Source of the DNA: Streptomyces griseus subsp. griseus
GTDB taxonomy: Bacteria; Actinomycetota; Actinomycetes; Streptomycetales; Streptomycetaceae
DNA: 64,000 bases
Assembly (NCBI RefSeq): GCF_003610995.1
Contig: NZ_CP032543.1
Coordinates: forward strand, 6,386,001 to 6,450,000
Direction of reading: 5' to 3'
Part shown: positions 34,011 through 43,613 of the stretch, one piece after another
How the letters are laid out: each line of letters starts with the position of its first letter
Numbering within the stretch: the stretch's first letter is position 1
Position numbers and translations under genes: made by a program
The notes under the pieces: model-generated
Seen by the model: the letters and a program-made list of their open reading frames with translations, nothing else
What the model was told of the DNA's origin: nothing
Databases searched by the model: none

Positions 34011-34627
34011 GCGCAGGGCCTCAGCATCCTGAACAGCTCCTTGCGTCCGGACACGCCCACCTTGTGGAAGACCCGGCTCGCGTAGTTCTTGACGGTCTGC
34101 TGGGTGAGGCACAGCTCGTGGGCGATCTCCTCGTTCGAGCGCCGGCGCAGTAAGAGTCCGAGGATCTCCTCCTCCCGTCCACTGAGCTTCCACTGCCTGC
34201 CCGTGTCGGCGCGCACCGCCACCGGCGGGCGTTCGGGTTCGTCGGTCCCCAGGTGCCAGAAGCTGCGCCCGCTCAGGACGTCGTGCAGCCCCTTGACGAT
34301 GGACTCGGGCGGGCACGACTCGTGCACGAAGCCGGCGGCGCCGCCCCTGATGCAGTCCACCACGCTGCGGGGCGTGTTGTCCCTGCTGTAGAGGATCACC
34401 CGGGTGTCGCTCCAGTACGCCACGTCGCCGCGTACCACCTGCCACTGCTCGTACTCCACCAGTGCGACATCCGGCCGCTTCCTGGGGAGGCTGCCGGCGG
34501 TGGCCGGATGCGGACAGCCGCCCACGACGGTGATGCCCGGATCTCCGTCGAAGAGATCGAGGATCGCCTTGCGTATCAAAGGTGACGAGTGCAGGACCAG
34601 CAGTCCGCGTCTGCCCTTCTCTGCCAT
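34007..34627 (-). CDS. LuxR-family response-regulator-like protein with altered phosphorylation site
   Basis: The 206-aa protein has an N-terminal receiver-like domain (1-125) and a C-terminal LuxR helix-turn-helix (about 148-205, LSGREEEILGLLLRRRSNEEIAHELCLTQQTVKNY). Where a receiver has the phospho-acceptor Asp, this one has E58 (VALVEYE), and the acidic cluster at the N-terminus is missing. It is therefore probably not phosphorylated and may be constitutively active or ligand-bound. No histidine kinase gene is near. ATG at 34627 has GAGGGG upstream. It is translationally coupled to a crotonase. Confidence 0.9.
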   Translation of the reverse strand: MAEKGRRGLLVLHSSPLIRKAILDLFDGDPGITVVGGCPHPATAGSLPRKRPDVALVEYEQWQVVRGDVAYWSDTRVILYSRDNTPRSVVDCIRGGAAGFVHESCPPESIVKGLHDVLSGRSFWHLGTDEPERPPVAVRADTGRQWKLSGREEEILGLLLRRRSNEEIAHELCLTQQTVKNYASRVFHKVGVSGRKELFRMLRPCA

Positions 34628-35402
34628 ACCAGAACCCCTCGTGCTCCAACAGCGACGGCGGATGCCGCGTTGTCGTTCGGCATGTTGTGAATGTGGTGAA
34701 CCATGTGTTCGGGGGCGCGCCTTCCCCGCCAGGTGGAGTTCACTCCCGATGTGGTTCCGGGCGGCGGGAAAAGGGGGATGTCACGCCCTGCGGGCGCATG
34801 ACTGTATTGCTGCGAGAATGCCGCAGCGCATTTCAACGGAACGCGTTTACTCTCGGCAGTTATTACCGGCGCGTAGATCGCCTGCGGAGGAATGCGAGTT
34901 CCTGTGCAAGACGCTTCCGCTCCGTGGTCGGTTCCACTGTCGCGGACATCTGATGCCGGGGCTCGGTGTGCACGTTAAAGCTCTGTGACATCCGTGGGAA
35001 CAGTGGGTCCGGGGCCCGTGCGCGGCGGCAGGGCGGCCGGAACCGGTGCGCGGCGCGATGTCGCGTCAGGGAGGTCCGCCTGGTCCCGGCGGGGTGAGGC
35101 GGTGATTGGCTGCGACACAGTTTTCCCCCTGGTTGCGCGTTCCGGCCCGGTGGCCGCTCAAGAACGTGCGGGGCAACCCAATGCGTGAGCTCTGGCCCCG
35201 AATCCAGGCCAACACTAACCGCAGGGACTCCACTTGTCACGCAGCAGATTTATAAGCGGCTGTCGAGAATAAGCCGAGGAATTGACGCAGTCTTTGTTCC
35301 GGATCGGACTTTGCGGTTCCTGTCCGGCATCTGACCGTGAGTCGTAGATGTCCGGGTTCACCCGGGGGATGGGGGCGCGGCGGACCGTGCTTAGCTGGAG
35401 CC
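34628..35402. other. 775-bp intergenic region, no supported gene
   Basis: The region is lower in GC than the rest, with no frame showing streptomycete third-position bias. It separates the divergent LuxR-type and inositol-phosphatase-like genes and should hold both promoters. Short frames (for example a 25-codon one ending at 34863 on the minus strand, rich in Arg/Leu) have no ribosome site or relatives I recognise. No tRNA-like or repeat structure is evident. Confidence 0.5.
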
Positions 35403-36248
35403 ATGATCGATGACTTCCTGTACGGGACCGCCGGGCGCACCGGACCGCCGGCCGAGGTCGAGGCGGCCGTGCGCGCCGCGGCCGCGGCCGAGATCATGCC
35501 CCGGCACCGGAAGCTCGCCGCCCACGAGATCATCGAGAAGAGCGGTCCGCACGACCTGGTCACCGCGGCCGACCGGCTGGCCGAGGAGTACCTCACCGCC
35601 GCCCTCACCGAGTTGCTGCCCGGCTCGGTCGTCGTCGGCGAGGAGTCCGTGCACGCCGACCCGGCGGTCTACGACGCCCTCGGCGGTGACGCCCCCGTCT
35701 GGATCGTCGACCCGGTCGACGGCACCCGCCAGTTCGTCCGGGGCGAGAGGGGCTTCTGCACCCTGGTCGCCCTCGCCCACCACGGCGAGGTCCACGCCTC
35801 CTGGACCTACGCACCGGTCCTGGACCAGATGGCCGTCGCCGTACGCGGCCGGGGCGCCACCCTGAACGGCACGCCGATACGCTCCGGCGCGCCCGCCCCC
35901 GGCGACGTACTGGACGTGGCCATGTCGCACCCCGACTACACCACCGAGGCGCAGAAGCGCGCCCTCCTCGGCCTGCGCACCGAAGGCATCGCCGCCCGGC
36001 CCTGCGGCTCGGCCGGGCTGGAGTACCTCGCCGTCGCGCGCGGCGCCCTGGACGCCGTCGCCTTCAACTGGGAGCTCGCCTGGGACCACGCTGCGGGTCT
36101 CCTCCTGGTCACCGAGGCGGGCGGCGCCGAGTCGACCCTGTCCGGCGTCCCGTACCGGATCGCGGGCGGCAACGACCTGCCGTTCACGGCGGCCCGTGAC
36201 AAGGCCACCGCCCAGCTCGTCCTGGCCGCCCTGCGCGCGGGCGGCTGA
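35403..36248 (+). CDS. inositol monophosphatase-family phosphatase
   Basis: The 281-aa protein has the family's metal-binding motifs: GEES (79-82), [12 protein letters not shown] (100-111, metal ligands D103 and D106) and the late [15 protein letters not shown]. Members remove phosphate from inositol-1-phosphate, histidinol phosphate, or 3'-phosphoadenosine compounds; the substrate is not fixed by sequence alone. ATG at 35403 has GGAG close by. It stands alone, followed after about 100 bp by an FAD oxidoreductase. Confidence 0.9.
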   Translation: MIDDFLYGTAGRTGPPAEVEAAVRAAAAAEIMPRHRKLAAHEIIEKSGPHDLVTAADRLAEEYLTAALTELLPGSVVVGEESVHADPAVYDALGGDAPVWIVDPVDGTRQFVRGERGFCTLVALAHHGEVHASWTYAPVLDQMAVAVRGRGATLNGTPIRSGAPAPGDVLDVAMSHPDYTTEAQKRALLGLRTEGIAARPCGSAGLEYLAVARGALDAVAFNWELAWDHAAGLLLVTEAGGAESTLSGVPYRIAGGNDLPFTAARDKATAQLVLAALRAGG

Positions 36249-36346
36249 CCCGCCCGGCCCGCCCCGGGCCGGGTCCCCGCGTCCGCGCTGTCGGTGCGCC
36301 CGAATATCCTGGGTCTCCGCCTGCCGGCCGACGAAGGAGTCCCAAG

Positions 36347-37762
36347 GTGCCGTCGATGCTTGATGCGGTGGTCGTGGGGGCCGGGCCCAACGGGCTGACG
36401 GCCGCGGCCGAACTGGCCCGCAGGGGCTTCGCGGTGGAGGTCCACGAGGCGCACGACACCGTCGGCGGCGGCGCTCGCACCGAGGAGCTGACGCTGCCGG
36501 GGTTCCGGCACGACCCCTGCTCCGCCGTGCACCCGCTCGGCATCGGCTCGCCCGCGTTCCGCGCGATGCCTCTGGCCCGGCACGGCCTCGAGTGGCTCCA
36601 CCCCGAGGTCGACCTCGCCCACCCCTTCCCCGACGGTACCGCCGCCGCCCTCACCCGCTCCGTCGGCGAGAGCGCGATGACGCTGGGCCCCGCCGACGCG
36701 GGCGCCTACCGCCGCCTGATCGCCCCCTTCGCCGGCCGCTGGGACACCCTGGCCGCCGACTTCCTGCGCGCCCCCTGGGACGGGCTGCCCCGCGACCCGT
36801 ACCGGCTGGCCCGCTTCGGCCTGCTCGGCCTCCAGCCCGCCACCTGGGTCTCCCGGTGCTTCCAGGGCGAGAAGGCCCGCGGCCTCTTCGCCGGGCTCGC
36901 CGCCCACGCCATAGCTCCCACCAGCGGCTTCGCCACCTCGGCGATCGCCCTCGTCTTCGCGCTCGCCGCCCACGAGAACGGCTGGCCGGTGCCGCGCGGC
37001 GGGTCGCAGGCCATCTCCGACGCCCTCGCCTCCCACCTCCGCGAACAGGGCGGCACCATCCGCACCGGCAGCGAGGTCAAGCGGCTGGACGAACTCCCGC
37101 CCGCCCGCGCCTACATCTTCGACACCTCACCCTCCGCGCTCGCCCGCATCGCCGGCCTCGGCTCCGCCTACAGCCACTACCGCTACGGCGCCTCCGCCTT
37201 CAAGATCGACTACGCGCTCTCTGGCCCCGTCCCCTGGACCGCCGAGGCCGCCCGCCGCGCCGGCACCGTCCACATCGGCCCCGACGCCCGCACCATCGAC
37301 ACCGCGCTCAAGGCCGCCGTCGAGGGCCGAGACCCCTCCGTCCCCTTCCTCATCACCGCCCAGCCCAGCCTCACCGACCCCACGCGCGCCCCCGAAGGGC
37401 GCCATGTCTTCTGGGTGTACGGACACGTCCCGGCCGGCTGGGAGGGCGACGCCACCGATGTCATCGAACGCCAACTGGACCGCTTCGCCCCTGGGTTCCG
37501 CGACCTCGTCCTCGCCCGCGCCGTCTCCGGCCCGCCCCAGCTCGCCGAGCGCAACGCCAACTACATCGGCGGCGACATCGCCTGCGGAGCCTTCTCGGGC
37601 CTCCAGACCCTGATCCGCCCCAAGCTCGCCCGTGTCCCGTACGCCACCGCGCACCCCGCCGTCTTCCTCTGCTCCTCCGCCACCCCGCCCGGCCCCGGTG
37701 TGCACGGCATGTCCGGCCACCACGCCGCCAAGGCCGTATGGCGGCAACTGCGCGCGTCCTGA
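36347..37762 (+). CDS. FAD-dependent phytoene-dehydrogenase-like oxidoreductase
   Basis: The 471-aa protein has an N-terminal dinucleotide fold ([21 protein letters not shown]11-G16) followed by GGGARTEEL, the pattern of CrtI/PDS-type amine or phytoene oxidoreductases, and a C-terminal [17 protein letters not shown] segment. Similar proteins in streptomycetes are annotated NAD(P)/FAD-dependent oxidoreductase and are not part of carotenoid clusters. GTG at 36347 has AAGGAG nearby. No carotenoid genes are adjacent, so its role is open. Confidence 0.88.
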   Translation: MPSMLDAVVVGAGPNGLTAAAELARRGFAVEVHEAHDTVGGGARTEELTLPGFRHDPCSAVHPLGIGSPAFRAMPLARHGLEWLHPEVDLAHPFPDGTAAALTRSVGESAMTLGPADAGAYRRLIAPFAGRWDTLAADFLRAPWDGLPRDPYRLARFGLLGLQPATWVSRCFQGEKARGLFAGLAAHAIAPTSGFATSAIALVFALAAHENGWPVPRGGSQAISDALASHLREQGGTIRTGSEVKRLDELPPARAYIFDTSPSALARIAGLGSAYSHYRYGASAFKIDYALSGPVPWTAEAARRAGTVHIGPDARTIDTALKAAVEGRDPSVPFLITAQPSLTDPTRAPEGRHVFWVYGHVPAGWEGDATDVIERQLDRFAPGFRDLVLARAVSGPPQLAERNANYIGGDIACGAFSGLQTLIRPKLARVPYATAHPAVFLCSSATPPGPGVHGMSGHHAAKAVWRQLRAS

Positions 37763-37807
37763 ACCCCAGACGCTGAACCTCGGACGGGTGAATCAGCAGA
37801 CGCCGGA

Positions 37808-39238
37808 TCAGCCGGTGCCGGCCGTTGGAGCCCAACGCCGCTGCGCCGCACCGCCGATGTGGTTGCCGAGCACGGTGCCGACCCCGATCGCGGCCGTCGT
37901 GACGAACGCCAGCACCGCGTAACCGCCCGCCCCCGGCACATGCAGCCCGTACTGGAGCAGGCTGCGGTACACATCCGGGCCGGGCAGCAGCGCCCCCGCG
38001 ATACCGGGCACCACCAGCGAGCGCGACGGAATCCGCAGGACCGGCGCCACCGCACCGGCCGCCGCGCCGAGCACCGCCGCCGCCCCCAAAACCGCCGGCG
38101 GCGTCGGCTGCCCCAGCTCCTGGTGCAGCACGCCGTTGACCAGCCCGGCCAGCACGCCCGCCCCCATCGCCCACGGCAGCAGGCGCGGCGGGCCGCCCAT
38201 GAAGATGGCGTTGCCGAGCGCCCCGACCGCCGAGGTCACCAGGGAGAGCACCAACGGCAGGGCACGGAAGGCCGTGTTACGGGCATCCACATCGGCGTCC
38301 CGCAGCAGGAACCCGACCAGGTAGACGCCGCCGGCCATCGACGCCAGGAACATCCCCACGCTGATCAGCCGCCCGGCCGCCATCGCCCGGAACCCCGAGA
38401 TGGCGTCCTCCGCGAGGCTCACCACCGACAGGATCGGCAACAGCAGCACCATGTTGGCCGCGGCCACGCTCGCCGCCTCGCCCCCGGTCAGCGCATCCGC
38501 GTCGGCCAGCAGCATCGTCAGCCCGATGACGGCGGCCGTCTGGAGCCCGGTGACGTAGAACGAGGGCAGTCCGCTGGTCGACAGCGCCCAGCCGAACCGG
38601 TTGCCCACCAGGAACACCACCGTGGAGACCACCGCCGCCTGCGGGGTCCCCGACGCCAGCACACAGAGCATCGCCGCCAGCAGCGCCCCGCCCAGCACCT
38701 TCGTCCACCAGGGCCAGTAGCCCTTCAGCGAGATGATGCGGGTCAGCTCACCCTCGGCGGCCAGCGGTTGCAGCCCCTCGTCCAGCACCCGGTGCGTCAG
38801 CGCGCTCAGATCGTCCAGCTGCCGCAGGTCCCGGCTGTCCTCCGAGCCCGTCTCCATCATCATCGTCAGCGGCCGGGCGCCCGGTGGCGCGTACTGGGCC
38901 TGGATCGTCCGCGAGGTGACGTCGACCGTCATATGGTCCATGCCCCAGCGCGCGGTGACCGCGACGACCGCCGACTCGATGGCCCGGGTCTCCGCCCCGG
39001 CGAGGAACAGCTCCCGCCCGTGGCGCAGCGCGAACCGCATACAGGCGACGGCGGTGCGCTCGTCCACGTCGTGCGGATCGGGGAAGGCGTACCCCTCGAA
39101 CTCCGTTCCGTACAGCCGGTCCAGCAGCGTCGACTCGTTGTCCCGCAACCGGGCGAGCTGCTCGCGCCGGGCCCGCCGCCGGGAGAGGAACGTGGAGCCG
39201 GGCCGTCGGCCGCCGGTGGACGCATCGTACGAGGACAC
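37808..39238 (-). CDS. threonine/serine exporter family protein (ThrE)
   Basis: The 476-aa protein has the soluble N-terminal DUF1212 part (about 50-240, with CMRFALRHGRELFLAGAETRAIES) and then about ten membrane helices of the ThrE/DUF3815 type, from WWTKVLGGALLAAMLCVL onwards. ThrE exports threonine and serine with the proton motive force. GTG at 39238 follows AGGGGAGGGG. It is divergent from the macro-domain gene, and the gap between them holds a 46-bp tandem repeat. Confidence 0.9.
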   Translation of the reverse strand: MSSYDASTGGRRPGSTFLSRRRARREQLARLRDNESTLLDRLYGTEFEGYAFPDPHDVDERTAVACMRFALRHGRELFLAGAETRAIESAVVAVTARWGMDHMTVDVTSRTIQAQYAPPGARPLTMMMETGSEDSRDLRQLDDLSALTHRVLDEGLQPLAAEGELTRIISLKGYWPWWTKVLGGALLAAMLCVLASGTPQAAVVSTVVFLVGNRFGWALSTSGLPSFYVTGLQTAAVIGLTMLLADADALTGGEAASVAAANMVLLLPILSVVSLAEDAISGFRAMAAGRLISVGMFLASMAGGVYLVGFLLRDADVDARNTAFRALPLVLSLVTSAVGALGNAIFMGGPPRLLPWAMGAGVLAGLVNGVLHQELGQPTPPAVLGAAAVLGAAAGAVAPVLRIPSRSLVVPGIAGALLPGPDVYRSLLQYGLHVPGAGGYAVLAFVTTAAIGVGTVLGNHIGGAAQRRWAPTAGTG

Positions 39239-39398
39239 GGGCGCGCCCCTCCCCTGGGTAGCCACCGCCGACAGCGCGGGGAATGTTGATCTACCGGGAC
39301 ATTCTGCCCGCCGGGCGGGCGGCCGAGCGGCAGCGGGGAGCCGCGCGTCACCGCACGGCGACGGCCCGCCACGCCCGGCCGGACCGGTGCCCTCCGGA

Positions 39399-39490
39399 TG
39401 ACCGGACCGGATCACTCCGAGCCGGCGGCCCGGGCGCGCGGGAGTGACCGGACCCGGTCCCTCCGAGCGGGCGGCACGGGCGCCCCGAGC
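39399..39490. repeat. imperfect tandem duplication, 2 x 46 bp
   Basis: Copy 1 (39399-39444) and copy 2 (39445-39490) share TGACCGGA, CTCCGAGC and GCGGC.CGGGCGC blocks in register. They end 16 bp before the macro-domain ATG, in the gap shared with divergent thrE, so they could be operator sites or a chance slippage duplication. Confidence 0.5.
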
Positions 39491-39506
39491 GCGGCATGAT
39501 GTCCGC

Positions 39507-40043
39507 ATGAGCACCTCCGTCACCCCCGCGATCCGCCTGGTCCGAGGGGATATCACCGACCAGTCCGCCGACGTCATCGTCAACGCCGCGAACTCATCGC
39601 TCCTCGGCGGCGGTGGCGTCGACGGCGCCATCCACCGGCGCGGCGGCCCCGAGATCCTCGCCGCCTGCCGGGAGCTGCGCGCCTCGCAGTACGGCAAGGG
39701 CCTGGCCACCGGACGGGCCGTCGCCACCACCGCCGGACGGCTGTCGGCCCGCTGGGTGATCCACACGGTCGGCCCCGTCTTCTCCGGGGCCCAGGACCGC
39801 TCCGCGCTGCTGGCCTCCTGCTACCGCGAATCGCTGCGCCTGGCCGCCCAGTTGGGGGCGAGGAGCATCGCCTTCCCGGCGGTGTCGACGGGCATCTACG
39901 GCTGGCCGATGGACGACGGCGCGCGGATCGCCGTGCGCACGGTGCTCGCGGAGACGGTGGCGCCGGTCCAGGAGGTGCGGTTCGTGCTCTTCGACGCGCA
40001 CGCGTACGTGGAGTTCGAGGAAGTCCTCGCGATGCGCGGCTGA
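39507..40043 (+). CDS. macro domain protein (O-acetyl-ADP-ribose deacetylase-like)
   Basis: The 178-aa protein is a single macro domain of the MacroD/YmdB type: GDIT near the start, DVIVNAANSSLLGGGGVDGAIHRRGG (about 21-46), and FPAVSTGIYGWP (phosphate loop). These residues bind and hydrolyse O-acetyl-ADP-ribose or mono-ADP-ribose on proteins. ATG at 39507 is clear. It lies 4 kb before the sirtuin remnant, whose family makes O-acetyl-ADP-ribose, and next to DNA repair genes. Confidence 0.93.
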   Translation: MSTSVTPAIRLVRGDITDQSADVIVNAANSSLLGGGGVDGAIHRRGGPEILAACRELRASQYGKGLATGRAVATTAGRLSARWVIHTVGPVFSGAQDRSALLASCYRESLRLAAQLGARSIAFPAVSTGIYGWPMDDGARIAVRTVLAETVAPVQEVRFVLFDAHAYVEFEEVLAMRG

Positions 40044-40128
40044 CCCCCGGGGGCGAGGGCTGCGGGCCCCGAGGCCCATGTCGGATTCCCGCCAGCCAGG
40101 CCCCTGACCGGTGGCCCATCCTGGAACC

Positions 40129-41601
40129 ATGCACACCGACACCGAGCGCTGCGTGCGGGCCGTCCGATCCAAGGACGCCCGCTTCGACGGCTGGTTCTTC
40201 ACCGCGGTCCTCACCACCCGGATCTACTGCCGCCCCAGCTGCCCCGTCGTGCCGCCCAAGGTCCGCAACATGACCTTCTACCCGAGCGCCGCCGCCTGCC
40301 AGCAGGCCGGATTCCGGGCCTGCAAACGGTGCCGCCCCGACACCAGCCCCGGTTCCCCCGAGTGGAACGCCCGGGCCGACTCGGTGGCCCGCGCCATGCG
40401 GCTCATCAGGGACGGCGTCGTCGACCGGGAGGGCGTGACCGGCCTGGCCGCCCGCCTCGGCTACTCCGCCCGCCAGATCGAACGCCAGCTGCTGGCCGAG
40501 CTCGGCGCGGGCCCGCTCGCCCTGGCCCGCGCCCAACGGGCCCAGACCGCCCGCGTCCTCATCGAGACCACCACCCTGCCCTTGGCGGAGGTGGCGTTCG
40601 CCGCCGGGTTCTCCTCCATCCGCACCTTCAACGAGACCGTCCGCGAGGTCTTCGCCCTGGCCCCCGGCGAGCTGCGCACCCGGGCCGCCCGCGGCCCCCT
40701 CGCCCCCGCCACCCCCGGCGTGATCGCGCTCCGCCTTCCGTACCGGGTCCCGCTCAACCCCAGCAACCTCTTCGGCCACCTCGCCGCGACCGCCGTCCCC
40801 GGCGTCGAGGAGTGGCGGGACGGCGCCTACCGCCGCACGCTCACCCTCCCGTACGGGCACGGCACCGTCGCCCTCACCCCGCAGCCCGACCACATCGCCT
40901 GCCGGCTCTCCCTCACCGACCCCCGCGACCTCACCCAGGCGATCAGCCGCTGCCGCTGGCTCCTCGACCTGGACGCGGACCCGGTCGCCGTGGACGCACA
41001 GCTGCGCACCGATCCGCTGCTCGCCCCGCTGGTCGACGCGGGGCCCGGCCGCCGGGTGCCGCGTACGGTGGACGGCGCCGAGTTCGCCGTCCGCGCGGTC
41101 CTGGGCCAGCAGGTCTCCACCGCCGCCGCCCGCACCCACGCGGCCCGCCTGGTCACCGCCCACGGGGTGGAGGTCGAGGACCCCGAGGGCGGGCTTACCC
41201 ATCTCTTCCCGACCCCGCAGGCCCTGGCGGGGCTGGACCCGGAGTCCCTGGCCCTGCCCCGGACCCGCCGCACCACGCTCACCACCCTGGTCGCCGCCCT
41301 CGCCGACGGGACGCTCCGCCTGGGCACCGACACCGACTGGGAGCGGGCGCGCACCGAACTCTCCGCGCTCCCCGGCTTCGGCCCCTGGACCGTCGAGGCC
41401 ATCGCCATGCGGGCTCTCGGCGACCCCGACGCCTTCCTCCCCACCGACCTCGGTATCCGCCGCGCGGCCGGGCGGCTCGGCCTCCCGGTCACCCCCGCCG
41501 CCCTCACCGCCCGGGCCGCCGACTGGCGCCCCTGGCGCGCGTACGCCGTCCAGTACCTCTGGACCGTGGACGACCACCCCGTCAACCACCTGCCCGCCTG
41601 A
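40129..41601 (+). CDS. alkA: Ada/AlkA fusion: methylation-responsive DNA-3-methyladenine glycosylase II
   Basis: The 490-aa fusion has an Ada N-terminal zinc domain (C34, C38, C65, C68; C34 in TRIYCRPSCP corresponds to the methyl-accepting Cys of Ada), an AraC-type helix-turn-helix (about 85-185) and a C-terminal AlkA glycosylase with the HhH motif LPGFGPWTVEAIAMRALG and catalytic Asp in LPTDLG. It removes alkylated purines and probably activates its own operon on methylation damage. It is 14 bp upstream of ogt, so the two form an adaptive-response operon. Confidence 0.95.
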   Translation: MHTDTERCVRAVRSKDARFDGWFFTAVLTTRIYCRPSCPVVPPKVRNMTFYPSAAACQQAGFRACKRCRPDTSPGSPEWNARADSVARAMRLIRDGVVDREGVTGLAARLGYSARQIERQLLAELGAGPLALARAQRAQTARVLIETTTLPLAEVAFAAGFSSIRTFNETVREVFALAPGELRTRAARGPLAPATPGVIALRLPYRVPLNPSNLFGHLAATAVPGVEEWRDGAYRRTLTLPYGHGTVALTPQPDHIACRLSLTDPRDLTQAISRCRWLLDLDADPVAVDAQLRTDPLLAPLVDAGPGRRVPRTVDGAEFAVRAVLGQQVSTAAARTHAARLVTAHGVEVEDPEGGLTHLFPTPQALAGLDPESLALPRTRRTTLTTLVAALADGTLRLGTDTDWERARTELSALPGFGPWTVEAIAMRALGDPDAFLPTDLGIRRAAGRLGLPVTPAALTARAADWRPWRAYAVQYLWTVDDHPVNHLPA

Positions 41602-41615
41602 CGAAGGAAGCTCCC

Positions 41616-42125
41616 ATGTCCGCCAAGCAGCACACGGTCGTCGACAGCCCCTACGGCCCGCTGACGCTCGTCGCCACCGACGGCGTCCTGAGCGCCGTCT
41701 ACATGACCGACCAGCGCCACCGCCCACCCGAGGAGACCTTCGGCGCCCCCGACCCGGAACCCTTCCCGGAGGTCATCCGCCAGCTCACGGCGTACTTCGC
41801 GGGCGAGCTCACCACCTTCGACGTGCCGCTCGCCCTGCACGGCACCCCGTTCCAGCGGAGCGTCTGGGCGGAGCTGCTGAAGATCCCGTACGGCGAGACG
41901 CGCACGTACGGCGAACTGGCCGGGGAACTCGGCAAGCCGGGCGCCTCCCGGGCGGTCGGCCTGGCCAACGGCAAGAACCCGGTCTCCATCATCGTCCCGT
42001 GCCACCGGGTCATCGGCGCCTCGGGCGGCCTCACCGGATACGGCGGCGGCCTGGACCGCAAGCAGCGGCTGCTGGCCTTCGAGAGCGGGGGCGTGCGGCA
42101 GGACGGGGTGCAGGCGCTGTTCTGA
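41616..42125 (+). CDS. ogt: methylated-DNA-[protein]-cysteine S-methyltransferase
   Basis: The 169-aa protein has the active-site IIVPCHRVIGASG with C129 and the helix-turn-helix RTYGELAGELGKPGASRAVG before it. It repairs O6-methylguanine in one irreversible step. ATG at 41616 has AAGGAAG upstream. Co-transcription with the Ada/AlkA fusion just upstream is likely. Confidence 0.96.
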   Translation: MSAKQHTVVDSPYGPLTLVATDGVLSAVYMTDQRHRPPEETFGAPDPEPFPEVIRQLTAYFAGELTTFDVPLALHGTPFQRSVWAELLKIPYGETRTYGELAGELGKPGASRAVGLANGKNPVSIIVPCHRVIGASGGLTGYGGGLDRKQRLLAFESGGVRQDGVQALF

Positions 42126-42189
42126 ACTCCGGACGCGGGAAGGGGCGCACCGGCCCGGTACGCCCCTCCTTCGCTCGCGAGCGCCCGTC

Positions 42190-42774
42190 TCAGCCGGTGA
42201 AGATCTCCACGGCCGTCCAGATCGCCAGACCCAGCATGCAGATCCCGCCGATGCGCTGCACGGTCTTCAGCGGCACGCGCTTGGCGATGAACTTCCCCGC
42301 CAGCAGCGCCAGGGCCGAGACGGACATCAGGGCGGCGGCCGAACCGATCGCGGTGGACCAGGTGCCGTTGCTCGCCGCCAGGTTGGCGGTGGTGATCTGG
42401 GTCAGGTCGCCCCACTCGCTGATGAAGACCGCCATGAACGCGGTCGAGTAGACCGGCCAGAAGCCGGTCACGGTCTTCACCTCGGCGTCGTCATCGTCGT
42501 CCCCGCCGCTGCCGCGCAGCAGGATGAACGCGCCGAAGGCGAAGAGCGAGGCCGAGACGAGCTTCACGGTCCAGTCGGGCAGCATCCCGATCAGGCTGCC
42601 CGCGCCCACGGCGATGGCGACATGCACGATGAACGCGGACGACGTGCCGAACCACACGTAGAGCGGGCGCATCCGCGTGCCCATGGCCAGCGACGCGAAC
42701 ATCGTCTTGTCGGGGAGCTCCGCGAGGAAGATCAGCCCGAAGGCGGTGATGATCGCCAGAGGGTCGAGGTGCAT
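42190..42774 (-). CDS. GDT1/TMEM165-family (UPF0016) Mn2+ exporter
   Basis: The 194-aa membrane protein has two copies of the family motif E-x-x-D-K/L-T: ELPDKT near residue 18 and EWGDLTQ near 127, each in the first helix of a three-helix repeat. An Asp-rich loop (GGDDDDDAEV) joins the halves. Relatives export Mn2+ or exchange it for H+. ATG at 42774 follows a long leader with a yybP-ykoY Mn2+ riboswitch, which strongly supports the function. Confidence 0.9.
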   Translation of the reverse strand: MHLDPLAIITAFGLIFLAELPDKTMFASLAMGTRMRPLYVWFGTSSAFIVHVAIAVGAGSLIGMLPDWTVKLVSASLFAFGAFILLRGSGGDDDDDAEVKTVTGFWPVYSTAFMAVFISEWGDLTQITTANLAASNGTWSTAIGSAAALMSVSALALLAGKFIAKRVPLKTVQRIGGICMLGLAIWTAVEIFTG

Positions 42775-42865
42775 TCCGGGTGGCTTTCTGTGCGAGCCGG
42801 GCCCCGGATCTTCGCGAAGCGCCGCTCGGGCTTTTCGGAGGACCACTCGGCCCGGCATGACGGCA

Positions 42866-43016
42866 GCGCCCACAGGGCGTGGGCGTGTCATACAGGACCG
42901 AAGGTCTCGCCCGCCCGTGGGATGAACCCGATCAAAGTTCCACGAGCCCGGCCACCGGGAACCCGAAGGCTCCAGTGTGTCGACGACCGGTTTGCGGGGC
43001 TACTCCCCTTCGCAGC
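42866..43016 (-). promoter_or_regulatory. yybP-ykoY (Mn2+) riboswitch with downstream hairpin
   Basis: On the minus strand the leader starts with GCGAAGGGGAGTAGCC (from about 43014), has GTCGTCGACACACTGGAG in the place of the usual CCGTCAACAC element, and ends with GCGAGACCTTCGGTCCTGTA (to about 42891). These are the two conserved halves of the Mn2+-sensing motif. A hairpin GCCCAC...GTGGGC (about 42866-42884) follows and may be the switch. It lies just upstream of a GDT1-family Mn exporter, the expected target. Confidence 0.88.
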
Positions 43017-43199
43017 CACCAAGACTACCGCACCGGGCGGACCCCACCGGGCGGACCCATCGGGCGGGGGAGGGGGCGGATGTTCGAACCGGCGGGGGCT
43101 GGGTAGAGTCGCGGTGACCACGCTGACCAGCGTCGATGGCCTTGACGGGGCCTGCTGGCCCCCTCGCCGTCCACCACCCCGCCGACCGGAAGTGCCCGC

Positions 43200-43604
43200 A
43201 TGAGCCGCCGCCCCCGCAAGGACGTGCCCGCCCAGGGCGTTCCCCGGCCCACCGTGAGCGTCTGCCGGGGCTGCTGCTGCGGCACGGAGAAGATCCCGGG
43301 CGTCGACCACGCCGCCCAGCTCGCCCGGCTCCGCGCCGGACTGGAGGGCGCCGCCACCGTACGGGCCGTCGAGTGCCTGGACGCCTGCGAGCAGGGCAAC
43401 GTGATCGTCGTCCAGCCCTCGTCCGACGGCCGCCGCGCCGGGGGCCGCCCGGTCTGGCTGGGCCTGGTCAACGACGAGCACGCCGAGCAGGACGTGATCA
43501 CCTGGGCGACGGCCGGAGGCCCGGGACTCGCGGACGCGCCGGACATCCTGGACCTGTACGTGTTCCAGCCCTCGCGCCGGGTCCGGGCGGGGCTGGACGG
43601 CTGA
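43200..43604 (+). CDS. thioredoxin-like (2Fe-2S) ferredoxin family protein
   Basis: The 134-aa protein has cysteines placed as in the thioredoxin-fold 2Fe-2S ferredoxins: VCRGCCCG (C22-C27) and ECLDACEQGNV (C59, C63). The length matches streptomycete (2Fe-2S) ferredoxin domain proteins of unknown partner. ATG at 43200 lies about 190 bp after the end of the divergent Mn riboswitch region. It probably carries electrons in the cytosol. Confidence 0.8.
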   Translation: MSRRPRKDVPAQGVPRPTVSVCRGCCCGTEKIPGVDHAAQLARLRAGLEGAATVRAVECLDACEQGNVIVVQPSSDGRRAGGRPVWLGLVNDEHAEQDVITWATAGGPGLADAPDILDLYVFQPSRRVRAGLDG

Positions 43605-43613
43605 GGCCGCAGG

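Noticed and set aside
34863..35240. Minus-strand 125-codon frame with an Arg-rich end (ERKRLAQELAFLRRR)
   Set aside because: No ribosome site at the start and atypical codon bias. The end faintly recalls the first helix of an XRE regulator but nothing follows.
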